In this document: piece after piece, positions 53,680 to 63,461 of the stretch
How positions within the stretch are numbered: position 1 is the stretch's first letter
Layout: every line of letters starts with the position of its first letter
Assembly (NCBI GenBank): GCA_025666215.1
Contig: CP102593.1
Location: 2,121,001 to 2,185,000 of the forward strand
Direction of reading: 5' to 3'
DNA length: 64,000 nt
From: Xanthomonas campestris pv. phormiicola
GTDB lineage: Bacteria; Pseudomonadota; Gammaproteobacteria; Xanthomonadales; Xanthomonadaceae
Translations under genes and position numbers: made by a program
Notes under the pieces: generated by a model
Told to the model about the DNA's origin: nothing
The model's database searches: none
Seen by the model: only the letters and a program-made list of their open reading frames with translations

Positions 53680-56600
53680 ATGACCAGTCGAGCAAACAAG
53701 GCGACGCGCAGGGACTCGTTCCTCGCCGTGGCGGCAGGTCTCCTGATCGGGACCATCGGTGGCGCGGGCGCGGAAGTCGACGTATCGCAGTCGCCGCTGT
53801 ACGTGGGCAGCACGGTCCCGGGAAATCTTGCGATCGTGCCCTCGGTCGAGTTTCCCACCGTCATCAGCAAGGCGAATCTGTCGGACACGTATTCGGCGAC
53901 CTCCCCGTTCGTCGGTTACTTCGATTCGAAAAAGTGCTACAAGTACCACTACAGCACCACCGAGACAGATCGCTATTTCTACCCGGTCAGCAGTCTCGGC
54001 AGCAGTCCGACGAATTATTCCTGCGCCGGGACGCAGGGCGCCTGGTCGGGCAATTTCCTCAACTGGGCGGCGACCCAGACCATCGATCCGTTCCGTTCGG
54101 CCTTGACCGGCGGCTATCGCGTAAGCGACACGGAGACCCAAACGATCCTCGAGAAGGCGGTGGCGGATCGGGCCAGCACCCAGAATTTCCCGCGGCGCGT
54201 GATCACCAACAATGCAACGCTGATCAAAGGCGGCATGTCGGCGACGTGGCAGAACCTGAACATGCGTATCGATGGACTCGGCAACAAGATGCGCTTCGGC
54301 TATGGAACCACGAAAGATGCGGTAGTGGCGTACGACCCTTCCGTTCATAGCTTAAATGGCAGCTATCTCAATTCGGACGGGACCGCTTGTACCGCCAAGA
54401 ACAACAAGGGGTGCGTTTTGGATACCACGCTGACCTTTGAAGTTTCGGTTCGCGTCAAGGTGTGCGTTGCCGGCTTCTTGGAAGACAACTGCGTCGCCTA
54501 TCCGAATGGAGGATACAAACCGGAAGGCTTGATTCAGGAGTATTCGACGCGGATTCGTTACAGCATTTTCGGCTACAAGAATGTCGACATCCAGCAAGGT
54601 ACGGGCGCCGATACCGGCATCTTGCGCGCCCAGCAGAAGTTCGTCGGACCCTATAGCTACAACCCAGACCAGGGCAAGCTCGCCAATACGGCGCGCGAAT
54701 GGGATCCGCAGACGGGGATCATTTATCAGAATCCCGATGCCGCCGATGCCGCCGCGACCACTGCCGTCATCGGCAGCGGCGATCCCATCGCCAATAGCGG
54801 CGTCATCAACTATCTGAACAAATTCGGCCAGCTCAATACGGGCAAGAATGTCAAGTCCTATGATGACGTGAGCGAGCTCTATTACGCGGCGATCCGCTAC
54901 TTCAAGCATCAGGGAAATATCGCGTCCTATTCCGCGCTCAGCGGCACCTCGCTGGTCAAGTACCAGCAGGCCGACGGATTTCCGGTGATCACCAATTGGA
55001 ACGACCCGATCTCCTACCGATGCCAAGTCAACGTCATTCTCGGCATCGGCGACACCAATACGCATTACGACAAGAACCTTCCCGGCAACACCGGCAATCT
55101 GGGCGGCGAGCCGACCCAGCCAGCCGAGGTGACCAGCGACAAGTCGGTAAGCGTCATCAACCGGATGACCCAGATCTGGCGCAAGGAAGGACAGACGGCA
55201 GCCAATGCCGCGAGCAAGGCGTCGGCGAGTTCGTTCAATGGCAACGGCAATTCGGCCTACATCGCGGCGCTTGCCTACGACGCGCACACCAAGGACATGC
55301 GCCCTGATACTGCCAGCGATGGGTTTGCCGGCAAGCAGACGCTCTCTACCCATTGGGTGGACGTGGTGGAATACGGCGACTACAAGTCACCCAGCACCAA
55401 CCAGTATTGGCTGACGGCGAAATACGGTGGTTTCCAGGTGCCGGAAGGGTATGATCCGGACACCAATGTAGATGCCTTGCCGGATTCCACGTGGTGGAAC
55501 GGCACGTCTTATGTCAAAAACGATACGTCCTATAAGCAGCCGGACAACTACTACATCGCTGCCGATGCGGCAAAGATGGTGGCTAGCTTGCGCAAGGCAT
55601 TCGAGCGCATCCTTGAGGAAATGAAGGGTTCCGCCGCGTCGTTGGCCAGCAACACCACCAAGCTCGAGTCGGGTGCTCGTACTTACCAGTCCGTCTTCTA
55701 CAGCGGCACCTGGCGTGGCGATCTGGTTGCGTACGATGTCAATCAGACCACAGGTGCGCTTACCCAGGCATGGAGCGCCAGTGGCCAGTTTCCGGCATGG
55801 AACACGCGAATCATCAAGTTCGCCAGCGATGCCACTACGCTCACGAATTTTGCCTATGGCAATCTGACCGGTACGCCGCTGTCCTCCGCTACACAGCAGC
55901 AGATTGATTACCTGCGTGGCGATCGCACGAACGAAAAATCCAGCGGCGGTACTCTGCGCACACGTACCGGGCTGATGGGCGACATCGTCAATTCGCAACC
56001 GGTCTATGTGGGCTCGCCGAATGCAAGGCTTTACACCACCGCCACCTTTTCGGGTGCCAGCGCCTACGCGTCATTCGCCGCTGCCAAGGCGACGCGTACG
56101 CCGATGATCTATGTGGGCGCCAATGACGGCATGTTGCACGGTTTCAACGCCAGCTCCGGCGCAGAAAAGTTCGCTTTCGTACCGAAGGCGGCGATGACCG
56201 GGCTGCTTAACTACACCAGTCCCGACTATGAGCATCGCTACTACGTGGATGGAGAACTTACCGTTTCCGACATCTACGATACGGCGTCTGCGAGCTGGCG
56301 GTCCATTCTGGTTGGAACCATGGGACGTGGCGGCAAGGGCATGTTTGCGTTGGACGTCACCGATCCCGACAACATTTCCTTGTTGTGGGACAAGACCTCT
56401 ACCGACCTTGCTACGCTGGGGAACAATCTGGGCAAGCCGATCATCGGGCAGCTTGGCAATGGTCAGTGGTATGCAATGGTCGGCAATGGCCCCAACAGCA
56501 GCGGAGATTCGGCCGATTTGGTGTTGGTCAACCTTCTGAGCGGCGTCTCCAGCAGCATCTCGACCAGCGCTACAGGCGACAATGGCCTGTCCTCGGTGCT

Positions 56601-57411
56601 GGCCTGGTCCTCGAACAACGATTACATCGTCGATCGTATCTATGCCGGCGATTTGAAAGGCAACCTGTGGCGTTTCGACATGACCGGCGCGTCCGGTACG
56701 GCGACGCGCTTGTTCACTGCGCAGTACGGGGCCAAGACCCAGCCGATCACGGCCGCGCCCACCGCGGCGAAGGATCCATCGACGGGTTTGACCTGGGTGT
56801 TCTTCGGTACCGGCAAGTACCTGTCCGATGGAGATCTTTCCAACAAGGACGTGCAGACTTGGTATGGCTTGATCGACCGCGGTGACGCGATCGCTTCGGA
56901 TCGCTCCACGTTGAACAAGGTGGATATCGAGCAGCAGGGCGTCGTGAACGGGTATACCGTGCGCGTGATCGAAGATCAGCCGAGTCCCGGCGTGGATGGA
57001 TGGTACATGGACTTGGTACCCCCCTCCGGAACGGCAGAGGGCGAGCGCATGGTGGTCTCGAATTTCTTCCAGGGGACCGCGTTGATCGGCACTACGCGGA
57101 TACCAGATTCGGGCGATGTCTGCAGTCCCAGTGGCAAGGGCTTCGTGATGGCGATCAATCCGTTTACAGGTGGGCGCATGCCGCAGTCGTTCTTCGACCT
57201 GGACGGCAGCGGCGGCTCCAGCACCGGAGACACCTTGAATGGCAAGCCTGCGTCCGGCATCGGGCTGGACAGCAGCCCGAACAGCCCGATCTTCATCGGC
57301 AATCAGATGCAGATCGGTCTGGACAACGCCAGCACGATCGGGATCGGCACCAATAGCAGCGCGCTCAGCATGAAGCGCGTGTCCTGGCGTGAACTCCTGA
57401 GGAACGATTGA
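53680..57411 (+). CDS. pilY1: Type IV pilus tip adhesin/assembly factor PilY1
   Basis: 1243-residue secreted protein. A signal peptide ends near GGAGA; the N-terminal half is a divergent VWA-like region ([17 protein letters not shown]). The C-terminal PilC/PilY1 beta-propeller begins around [25 protein letters not shown] and contains [18 protein letters not shown] and [17 protein letters not shown]. The calcium loop before DRIYAG reads SSNNDYIVD, partly degenerate. The ATG at 53680 starts 11 bp after pilX. Codon use is less GC-biased than in neighbours. Confidence 0.9.
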   Translation: MTSRANKATRRDSFLAVAAGLLIGTIGGAGAEVDVSQSPLYVGSTVPGNLAIVPSVEFPTVISKANLSDTYSATSPFVGYFDSKKCYKYHYSTTETDRYFYPVSSLGSSPTNYSCAGTQGAWSGNFLNWAATQTIDPFRSALTGGYRVSDTETQTILEKAVADRASTQNFPRRVITNNATLIKGGMSATWQNLNMRIDGLGNKMRFGYGTTKDAVVAYDPSVHSLNGSYLNSDGTACTAKNNKGCVLDTTLTFEVSVRVKVCVAGFLEDNCVAYPNGGYKPEGLIQEYSTRIRYSIFGYKNVDIQQGTGADTGILRAQQKFVGPYSYNPDQGKLANTAREWDPQTGIIYQNPDAADAAATTAVIGSGDPIANSGVINYLNKFGQLNTGKNVKSYDDVSELYYAAIRYFKHQGNIASYSALSGTSLVKYQQADGFPVITNWNDPISYRCQVNVILGIGDTNTHYDKNLPGNTGNLGGEPTQPAEVTSDKSVSVINRMTQIWRKEGQTAANAASKASASSFNGNGNSAYIAALAYDAHTKDMRPDTASDGFAGKQTLSTHWVDVVEYGDYKSPSTNQYWLTAKYGGFQVPEGYDPDTNVDALPDSTWWNGTSYVKNDTSYKQPDNYYIAADAAKMVASLRKAFERILEEMKGSAASLASNTTKLESGARTYQSVFYSGTWRGDLVAYDVNQTTGALTQAWSASGQFPAWNTRIIKFASDATTLTNFAYGNLTGTPLSSATQQQIDYLRGDRTNEKSSGGTLRTRTGLMGDIVNSQPVYVGSPNARLYTTATFSGASAYASFAAAKATRTPMIYVGANDGMLHGFNASSGAEKFAFVPKAAMTGLLNYTSPDYEHRYYVDGELTVSDIYDTASASWRSILVGTMGRGGKGMFALDVTDPDNISLLWDKTSTDLATLGNNLGKPIIGQLGNGQWYAMVGNGPNSSGDSADLVLVNLLSGVSSSISTSATGDNGLSSVLAWSSNNDYIVDRIYAGDLKGNLWRFDMTGASGTATRLFTAQYGAKTQPITAAPTAAKDPSTGLTWVFFGTGKYLSDGDLSNKDVQTWYGLIDRGDAIASDRSTLNKVDIEQQGVVNGYTVRVIEDQPSPGVDGWYMDLVPPSGTAEGERMVVSNFFQGTALIGTTRIPDSGDVCSPSGKGFVMAINPFTGGRMPQSFFDLDGSGGSSTGDTLNGKPASGIGLDSSPNSPIFIGNQMQIGLDNASTIGIGTNSSALSMKRVSWRELLRND

Positions 57412-57830
57412 TGCGCTCACTTCTCGCCCCCCCCTCGCGGCAGCGCGGCTTCACCCTCATCGAGATCATGATCGTGGTGCTGATCGTGGGCATCCTGGCG
57501 GCCATTGCGTTCGCCAGCTACGAGTCCTATGTCGTGAAATCGCGGCGTTCCGCCGCTGCTGTCTGCCTGCAGCAGGGGGCGCAGTTGCTGGAGCGTTTCT
57601 ATACGACCAACATGACCTACGTCGGTGCAACCGCGCCTACATGCGATGCGGACCTGTCGCAGTTCTATACCCTCGGTTTCGAAGGCACGCCAAGCGCAAG
57701 CGCTTTCAAGCTCACCGCGACTCCGAAAGGAAGGCAGTTGGCGAAAGACACCAAATGCGGCACCCTCGGGCTGGACCAGAAGGGCGCGCGGACGACGTCG
57801 ACCGGTGCGCTCGAGACTGAATGCTGGTGA
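57411..57830 (+). CDS. pilE: Minor type IV pilin PilE
   Basis: 139 residues with a canonical prepilin site RQRG|FTLIEIMIVVLIVGILAAIAFASYESYVVKSRR and a C-terminal Cys pair (PTCDAD, ETECW). The ATG at 57411 shares one base with the pilY1 stop, and TGAGGAACG supplies the ribosome site. It closes the operon. Confidence 0.92.
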   Translation: MRSLLAPPSRQRGFTLIEIMIVVLIVGILAAIAFASYESYVVKSRRSAAAVCLQQGAQLLERFYTTNMTYVGATAPTCDADLSQFYTLGFEGTPSASAFKLTATPKGRQLAKDTKCGTLGLDQKGARTTSTGALETECW

Positions 57831-57880
57831 TCCGGTTGCCAGCCTTGTGCTGGCGTGGAAGATGAGCTTGGGGAACCCTC

Positions 57881-57909
57881 TTGCCATGCTCCCGAGGCCT
57901 CTATACAAT
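57881..57909 (+). promoter_or_regulatory. Promoter of tRNA-Asn
   Basis: TTGCCA (57881-57886) and TACAAT (57904-57909), 17 bp apart, ending 11 bp before the tRNA. This is close to the sigma-70 consensus and ideally placed. Confidence 0.8.
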
Positions 57910-57919
57910 GCGCCTCCCC

Positions 57920-57996
57920 GCCCGAATAGCTCAGCCGGTTAGAGCACTTGACTGTTAATCAGGGGGTCGTTGGTTCGAGTCCAACTTCGGGCGCCA
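57920..57996 (+). tRNA. tRNA-Asn (GUU)
   Basis: 77-nt cloverleaf. Acceptor stem GCCCGAA/TTCGGGC, discriminator G, encoded CCA, D-arm AGCTCAGCCGGTTAGAGC, anticodon loop CTGTTAA and T-arm GTTGGTTCGAGTCCAAC. Confidence 0.97.
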
Positions 57997-58001
57997 AATT
58001 T

Positions 58002-58036
58002 GCAAAGGCCGCGAGCGATCGCGGCCTTTGCTTTTT
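58002..58036. terminator. Terminator shared by tRNA-Asn and the convergent fimT
   Basis: 11-bp perfect stem GCAAAGGCCGC / GCGGCCTTTGC with an 8-nt loop, followed by TTTTT. The last bases form part of the fimT stop on the other strand. Confidence 0.85.
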
Positions 58037-58581
58037 CAGCTTTTCGGTGGGCAGGCCTGACTTGTGGCCGCCTTGGCCAAGCGGGGCCGGCCGGCGTTGT
58101 TCACGACCACCTCTGCCAGCAGGCGTCCCTTCCCGCAGATCCTGATGCTGAGGTTGCTGCCCGCGCTGCGGCCATCCGGAAGAAAGCGAACGGCGCGCCT
58201 GCCACTGTTCGAAATGACGGTCATGGAGGCCGCCGCCGGTGCGGTTTCCTGGCCGAGAATGCTGTCGGGGTCGGTCGGTTGCGACTGGCGGTCCAGGTCG
58301 CGGTAGACCATCCAGCCGTGGCTCCAGTCATTGTCCTCGCGGCATTTCCCGCCGCCACTGGATGGGCATACGCTGACCGGCACGCCGGAGCTGATGGCGC
58401 TGCTGCGCGCCAGGGCGAGTTGGGAACTGAGCCGATAGCTGGTGACGGCCAGGCGCTGGCGCATGACGAGGTCCTGGAAGGCCGGTATGCCGATCGCGGT
58501 CAGTACGCAGATCGTCGCCATCACGACTGCCAACTGCAGCAATGTGTAGCCTTGAGCGCTGGATTTCCTCATGGAAGCCAT
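58036..58581 (-). CDS. Lone FimT/GspH-family pseudopilin with Gln in place of Glu5
   Basis: 181 residues. The prepilin-like start is SAQG|YTLLQLAVVMATICVLTAIGIPAF: the residue at +5 is Gln, not the usual Glu, and +1 is Tyr. The GspH domain follows (LAVTSYRLSSQLALARSSAISSGVPVSVCPSS...CREDNDWSHGWMVYRD). It is on the opposite strand to the pilin operon and separated from it by tRNA-Asn. It may be a FimT-type DNA-binding minor pilin for uptake; that is inference. Confidence 0.82.
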   Translation of the reverse strand: MASMRKSSAQGYTLLQLAVVMATICVLTAIGIPAFQDLVMRQRLAVTSYRLSSQLALARSSAISSGVPVSVCPSSGGGKCREDNDWSHGWMVYRDLDRQSQPTDPDSILGQETAPAAASMTVISNSGRRAVRFLPDGRSAGSNLSIRICGKGRLLAEVVVNNAGRPRLAKAATSQACPPKS

Positions 58582-58722
58582 CCTTCGATGGGGAGGGCTG
58601 TCAGTCTCGATCCCCTGACATGGGGGCTTGAATGAGAGGGTTCACCGTTCCCATGTAAGGAATCCTCCCGGCGGTGCGTCAGCCGAGGCTCGCTCTACCC
58701 AAATTCACCTCGAGGCCCGTCT

Positions 58723-60744
58723 ATGTCCGACCGTTTCCAACTCGTATCGCCATACTCGCCGGCCGGCGACCAGCCGCAGGCGATCGAGAAGCTGGTGGCC
58801 GGCTTCGAGGCCGGCCTGGCCAAGCAGACCCTGCTCGGGGTGACCGGTTCGGGCAAGACCTACACCATCGCCAACGTGGTCCAGGCGATCCAGAAGCCGA
58901 CCCTGGTGATGGCGCCGAACAAGACCCTGGCGGCGCAGCTGTACGGCGAGTTCAAGGCGTTCTTCCCGAACAACGCGGTCGAGTACTTCGTCAGCTACTA
59001 CGACTACTACCAGCCCGAGGCTTATGTGCCGTCGTCGGACACCTTCATCGAGAAGGACAGTTCGATCAACGAGCACATCGAGCAGATGCGCCTGGCCGCG
59101 ACCAAGACGCTGCTGTCGCGCCGCGACGCGCTGGTGGTGGCCACGGTGTCGGCGATCTACGGCCTGGGCGCGCCGGAGGACTACCTGTCGCTGCGCCTGA
59201 TCCTGTCGATCGGCGAGCACATCGAGCAGCGCCAGCTGATCAAGCACCTGACCGACCTGCAGTACACCCGCAACGAATACGAGCTGCACCGCGGCACGTT
59301 CCGCGTGCGCGGCGAAGTCATCGACGTGTTTCCCGCCGAGTCGGACAGCGAGGCGCTGCGCATCGAGCTGTTCGACGGCGACGTCGAGCAGCTGACCCTG
59401 TTCGATCCGCTGACCGGCGAGACCCTGCGCAAGCTGCAGCGTTACACGGTCTATCCGAAGACCCACTACGCCACCACCCGCGAGCGCACGCTCAGCGCCG
59501 TGGACACGATCAAGATCGAGCTGAAGGAGCGGCTGGAGCAGCTGTATGCGCAGAACAAGCTGGTCGAGGCGCAGCGGCTGGCGCAGCGCACCCAGTTCGA
59601 CCTGGAGATGATGGCCGAGGTCGGCTACTGCAACGGCATCGAGAACTACTCGCGGCACCTCACCGGCAAGGCGCCGGGCGAGCCGCCGCCGACCCTGTTC
59701 GACTACCTGCCGGCCGATGCGCTGCTGGTCGTCGACGAGTCGCACGTCACCGTCCCGCAGATCGGCGCGATGTACAAGGGCGACCGCTCGCGCAAGGAGA
59801 CGCTGGTGGAGTTCGGGTTCCGCCTGCCGTCGGCGTTGGACAACCGGCCGCTGCGCTTCGAGGAATGGGAGGCGCGTTCGCCGCGCAGCATCTACGTGTC
59901 GGCCACGCCGGGCCCGTACGAGCTGCGCGAGTCGGCCGGCGAGATCACCGAGCTGGTGGTGCGCCCGACCGGGCTGATCGATCCGGAGGTGGAGATCCGC
60001 CCGGTCGGCACCCAGGTCGACGACCTGCTGTCGGAGATCGGGCTGCGCGTGGCGTTGGGCGATCGCGTGCTGGTCACCACGCTGACCAAGCGCATGTCCG
60101 AGAACCTCACCGAATACCTGAGCGAACACGGGGTCAAGGTGCGCTACCTGCACTCGGACATCGACACGGTCGAGCGCGTGGAGATCATCCGCGACCTGCG
60201 CCTGGGCAAGTTCGACGTGCTGGTCGGGATCAACCTGCTGCGCGAGGGCCTGGACATGCCCGAGGTGTCGCTGGTGGCGATCCTGGATGCGGACAAGGAG
60301 GGCTTCCTGCGTTCCACCGGTTCGCTGATCCAGACCATCGGCCGCGCCGCGCGCAACCTGCGCGGCAAGGCGATCCTGTACGCGGACCGGATGACCCGCT
60401 CGATGCAGGCGGCGATCGACGAGACCGGCCGCCGCCGCGAGAAGCAGGTGGAGTACAACCTCGAGCACGGCATCACCCCGAAGTCGGTGGCGCGGCCGAT
60501 CGTCGACATCCTGGAGGGCGCGCGCGCCGATGGCGCGGTCGAGGCCAGGTCCGGCAAGGGCAAGGGCCGCCGGGTGGCGGAGGAGCCGGCCGACTACCGC
60601 ATGCTGGAGCCCGCGGAGGTCGCGTCCCGGCTCAAGGCGCTGGAACAGAAGATGTACCAGCACGCGCGCGACCTGGAGTTCGAGGACGCGGCGCGGGTGC
60701 GCGACCAGATCAAGAAGCTGCGCGACGCCAGCCTGGTCAGCTAG
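58723..60744 (+). CDS. uvrB: Excinuclease ABC subunit B
   Basis: 673-residue helicase-like damage-verification subunit of nucleotide excision repair. Walker A is [12 protein letters not shown]; the beta-hairpin is in [32 protein letters not shown]. Helicase motifs follow ([52 protein letters not shown]), with a C-terminal UVR domain ([24 protein letters not shown]). GAGG lies upstream of the start. Confidence 0.97.
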   Translation: MSDRFQLVSPYSPAGDQPQAIEKLVAGFEAGLAKQTLLGVTGSGKTYTIANVVQAIQKPTLVMAPNKTLAAQLYGEFKAFFPNNAVEYFVSYYDYYQPEAYVPSSDTFIEKDSSINEHIEQMRLAATKTLLSRRDALVVATVSAIYGLGAPEDYLSLRLILSIGEHIEQRQLIKHLTDLQYTRNEYELHRGTFRVRGEVIDVFPAESDSEALRIELFDGDVEQLTLFDPLTGETLRKLQRYTVYPKTHYATTRERTLSAVDTIKIELKERLEQLYAQNKLVEAQRLAQRTQFDLEMMAEVGYCNGIENYSRHLTGKAPGEPPPTLFDYLPADALLVVDESHVTVPQIGAMYKGDRSRKETLVEFGFRLPSALDNRPLRFEEWEARSPRSIYVSATPGPYELRESAGEITELVVRPTGLIDPEVEIRPVGTQVDDLLSEIGLRVALGDRVLVTTLTKRMSENLTEYLSEHGVKVRYLHSDIDTVERVEIIRDLRLGKFDVLVGINLLREGLDMPEVSLVAILDADKEGFLRSTGSLIQTIGRAARNLRGKAILYADRMTRSMQAAIDETGRRREKQVEYNLEHGITPKSVARPIVDILEGARADGAVEARSGKGKGRRVAEEPADYRMLEPAEVASRLKALEQKMYQHARDLEFEDAARVRDQIKKLRDASLVS

Positions 60745-60776
60745 CCGCGCGGCGGCTGGCCTCGTCCTCGCGGCTA

Positions 60777-60805
60777 TTGTTCTTGGCCGCAAGGTGGGCT
60801 AAGAT
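60777..60805 (+). promoter_or_regulatory. Promoter of tRNA-Val
   Basis: TTGTTC (60777-60782) and TAAGAT (60800-60805) with a 17-bp spacer, about 35 bp before the tRNA and just after uvrB. Confidence 0.6.
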
Positions 60806-60840
60806 TCGCGCCCCTGCAGCGGTATGTCCGCAGCAGCGAT

Positions 60841-60915
60841 GGGCGGTTAGCTCAGCGGTAGAGCACTACCTTGACATGGTAGGGGTCACAGGTTCGAACC
60901 CTGTACCGCCCACCA
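60841..60915 (+). tRNA. tRNA-Val (GAC)
   Basis: 75-nt cloverleaf. Acceptor stem GGGCGGT/ACCGCCC, discriminator A, encoded CCA, anticodon arm CTACC-TTGACAT-GGTAG and T-arm CACAGGTTCGAACCCTGT. Confidence 0.97.
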
Positions 60916-60950
60916 CGACATGCACACGGTGCATTCGTGGAACACAACAA

Positions 60951-60972
60951 GCCGGCGCCCGCCGGCTTTTTT
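60951..60972 (+). terminator. Terminator after tRNA-Val
   Basis: GCCGGC-GCCC-GCCGGC followed by six T residues. Confidence 0.88.
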
Positions 60973-61083
60973 GTTGCCTGTCGTCCGGAGCGGAGCAGGG
61001 CGGTCGCTCAGCGGCGACGGGTGGCTCTGGCGCCCGGCTTGCTTTAGCATCCAGGCCGACGATCAGGCGAGGAGGCCGTACGC

Positions 61084-61341
61084 ATGATGGAATATCATCA
61101 TACGATTCAAGTCAAAGGACGCTATCAGCTGGTGGCGTTGACGCGCGAACCGGAATACAGCCCCGGCAACGTGGTGGGCTATACGGTGACTACCGAGGGT
61201 GGCGCGCGGCTGGACTCGCACGACATGTCCTGGGACGAGGCGCGGGTCTGGATGGATACCCTGGTCGAGCAGGACGGCGGCGGCGTCAGCGCCGAAAAAA
61301 AGCCGTCGAAGAGCAAGCCGAGTACCAGGCGCCGCAGCTAG
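61084..61341 (+). CDS. Small protein of unknown function upstream of virD4
   Basis: 85 residues, not recognised. A good ribosome site (GAGGAGG, 11 bases upstream) supports it. The N-terminal 60 residues look globular with alternating beta character (HHTIQVKGRYQLVALTREPEYS, GYTVTTEGGARLDSHDMSWDEARVWMDTLV), followed by a basic Lys/Ser/Arg tail. No signal peptide or lipobox, so it does not resemble type IV secretion immunity proteins. It ends 35 bp before virD4 and could be co-transcribed. Confidence 0.7.
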   Translation: MMEYHHTIQVKGRYQLVALTREPEYSPGNVVGYTVTTEGGARLDSHDMSWDEARVWMDTLVEQDGGGVSAEKKPSKSKPSTRRRS

Positions 61342-61376
61342 AATAGCCGCCAAGGTGCATCAGGGAGGATAGGGGC

Positions 61377-63053
61377 TTGTCGAATCGTAAGATCGTTGCG
61401 GCTGTGGTCGTCGTCGCACTCACTGCCGTTGCCGGCTACTTCCTGTCCGGTTACATGGTGCTGCGAGTTTTTCTCAAGCTGCCCACGCAGCCGATCGGGC
61501 TGAGTACCTATTACGACTACGTGCACGCCATCGGCTTGCCACAGGTCGCGCCCTACGTCGGCAAGATCAAGTGGGCCGGCTACCTGGGCTTCGGTCTGCC
61601 CGGGTTGCTGTGCCTGCTGACGCTGGTGCTGATGTTCAAGCCGCGCAAGCAGGCCTTGCATGGCGACGCCCGTTTTGCCGGTGCCGGCGATCTGGCCAAG
61701 CACGGCCTGTTCAAGCGCAGCGGCAACGGCATCGTGGTGGGCAAGTTCCGCGGCAAGCTGGTGCGCCTGAGCGGGCAGCAGTTCGTCATCCTGGCCGCGC
61801 CCACCCGTTCGGGCAAGGGCGTCGGCGTGGTGATCCCGAACCTGCTCGAATACCAGGAATCGGTGGTGGTCCTGGACATCAAGCAGGAAAACTTCGATCT
61901 CACCAGCGGCTGGCGCGCCAGCCAGGGACAGGAGGTGTTCCTGTTCAACCCGTTCGCCGAAGACCGGCGCACCCATCGCTGGAATCCGCTCAGCTACGTG
62001 TCCGACGACCCGGCGTTCCGCGTCTCGGATCTGATGAGCATCGCCGCGATGCTGTATCCGGATGGATCGGACGACCAGAAATTCTGGGTCAGCCAGGCGC
62101 GCAACGCGTTCATGGCGTTCGCGCTGTACCTGTTCGAGAACTGGGACGACGAGCGCAACATCGGTTTCCCGGGCGGCCTGGGCACCCCGACGCTGGGGGC
62201 GATCTACCGTCTGTCCTCGGGCGACGGCAGCGACCTGAAGAAATACCTGAAGTCGCTGTCGGAACGGCGCTTCCTCAGCAGCAACGCCAAGTCGGCGTTC
62301 TCCAACATGCTGTCGCAGGCCGAGGAGACCTTCGCCTCGATCCTGGGAACGTTGAAGGAACCGCTCAACGCCTGGATCAACCCGGTGCTCGACGCGGCCA
62401 CCAGCGACAACGATTTCCTGCTGACCGACCTGCGCAAGAAGAAGATGACCATCTACATCGGCATCCAGCCCAACAAGCTGGCCGAGAGCCGCCTGATCAT
62501 CAACCTGTTCTTCAGCCAGATCATCAACCTCAACACCAAGGAACTGCCCAAGAGCAACCCGGCGTTGAAGTACCAATGCCTGCTGCTGATGGACGAGTTC
62601 ACCGCGATCGGCAAGGTCGACATCATCGCCTCGGCGGTGTCATACATGGCTGGCTACAATGTCCGTCTTCTGCCGATCATCCAGAGCATGGCGCAGCTGG
62701 ACGCGACCTACGGCAAGGACGTGTCGCGCACCATCATCACGAACCATGCACTGCAGATCCTCTATGCTCCGCGCGAGCAGCAGGATGCAAATGACTACTC
62801 GGAGATGCTCGGCTACACCACCTTCCGCAAGCAGAACGTGACGCGCGGCAAGGACGTGACCCGCAGCGTGTCGGAAGAGAGGAGGGCGCTGATGCTGCCG
62901 CAGGAACTGAAGGCGATGGGGAACGATCACGAGGTGTTCCTGTACGAGGGCATCCCGCATCCGGTGAAGTGCGACAAGATCAAGTACTACAAGGACCGCT
63001 ACTTCACCGCGAGGCTGAAGCCGAAGGTCAATGTACCGACGCTTTCTTTGTGA
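61377..63053 (+). CDS. virD4: Type IV secretion coupling ATPase VirD4
   Basis: 558-residue hexameric coupling protein that recruits effectors to the type IV secretion channel. Two N-terminal helices (about 5-27 and 65-88) anchor it; Walker A is APTRSGKGVGVVIPNLL, Walker B CLLLMDEFTAIGK, with an all-alpha domain between (about 200-320). The TTG start at 61377 is preceded by GGGAGGATAGGGG. virB7 and virB8 follow, the order of the Xanthomonas bacteria-killing system, whose VirD4 binds XVIPCD tails of effectors. The rest of the locus is beyond the window. Confidence 0.93.
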   Translation: MSNRKIVAAVVVVALTAVAGYFLSGYMVLRVFLKLPTQPIGLSTYYDYVHAIGLPQVAPYVGKIKWAGYLGFGLPGLLCLLTLVLMFKPRKQALHGDARFAGAGDLAKHGLFKRSGNGIVVGKFRGKLVRLSGQQFVILAAPTRSGKGVGVVIPNLLEYQESVVVLDIKQENFDLTSGWRASQGQEVFLFNPFAEDRRTHRWNPLSYVSDDPAFRVSDLMSIAAMLYPDGSDDQKFWVSQARNAFMAFALYLFENWDDERNIGFPGGLGTPTLGAIYRLSSGDGSDLKKYLKSLSERRFLSSNAKSAFSNMLSQAEETFASILGTLKEPLNAWINPVLDAATSDNDFLLTDLRKKKMTIYIGIQPNKLAESRLIINLFFSQIINLNTKELPKSNPALKYQCLLLMDEFTAIGKVDIIASAVSYMAGYNVRLLPIIQSMAQLDATYGKDVSRTIITNHALQILYAPREQQDANDYSEMLGYTTFRKQNVTRGKDVTRSVSEERRALMLPQELKAMGNDHEVFLYEGIPHPVKCDKIKYYKDRYFTARLKPKVNVPTLSL

Positions 63054-63461
63054 CTTAGTGTGATGTATTGTGCAAAAGTTTTGGCAATTCGGTCGAATTG
63101 AACGCTTTTTTGCCAAATGCTTGACGTGAGCATGGCCCTGCGGCACATTCTCGCGATGCTGGTGCGGGGCAATTGGCAATAGGAACAGGGGCGTGGGTTC
63201 CCAGGACGCACGCGAGGGTGACATGGAAAGTTTTCTGTCAAATTCCGTTTTTCTCGGCGCTGAAAGCCTGTCCTCGGACGTCCTTCGTCTGCAGGAGCGC
63301 GTGCGTGCGCCGGATCTACGCGATCCCCGACTCTGTCATCAGGCTCTTGCGCCGACTGTGCATCGCGCCGTGCCGTCCCTGTGGCGAAACCTGCAGTTCT
63401 CAGACCGTCGGCCGTTTGCCGGCCGTCCATCAAAAAACGTTTCCGCAATTTAGAGGCTCGC
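63054..63461. promoter_or_regulatory. 408-bp leader between virD4 and virB7
   Basis: AT-richer than its surroundings near 63054-63125. A possible promoter is TTGACG (63121-63126) with a weak CACATT 17 bp on. Six GGA motifs follow at 63182, 63204, 63225, 63276, 63294 and 63312, one next to a start codon. CsrA binds GGA motifs, and the X. citri homologous locus has been reported to be CsrA-controlled (from memory). Confidence 0.5.
63223..63453 (+). CDS. Possible 76-residue ORF in the virB7 leader
   Basis: ATG at 63223 with GAGGGTG three to nine bases upstream. The product starts MESFLSNSVFLGAESLSSDV and turns Arg/Pro-rich; no known family. It ends eight bases before the virB7 start. The strong ribosome site is the only real support; it may be a leader ORF or chance. 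Confidence 0.3.
   Translation: MESFLSNSVFLGAESLSSDVLRLQERVRAPDLRDPRLCHQALAPTVHRAVPSLWRNLQFSDRRPFAGRPSKNVSAI

Noticed and set aside
57920..60915. Genomic island anchored in tRNA-Asn or tRNA-Val
   Set aside because: No integrase, no repeated tRNA 3' end and ordinary chromosomal genes (uvrB) between them.
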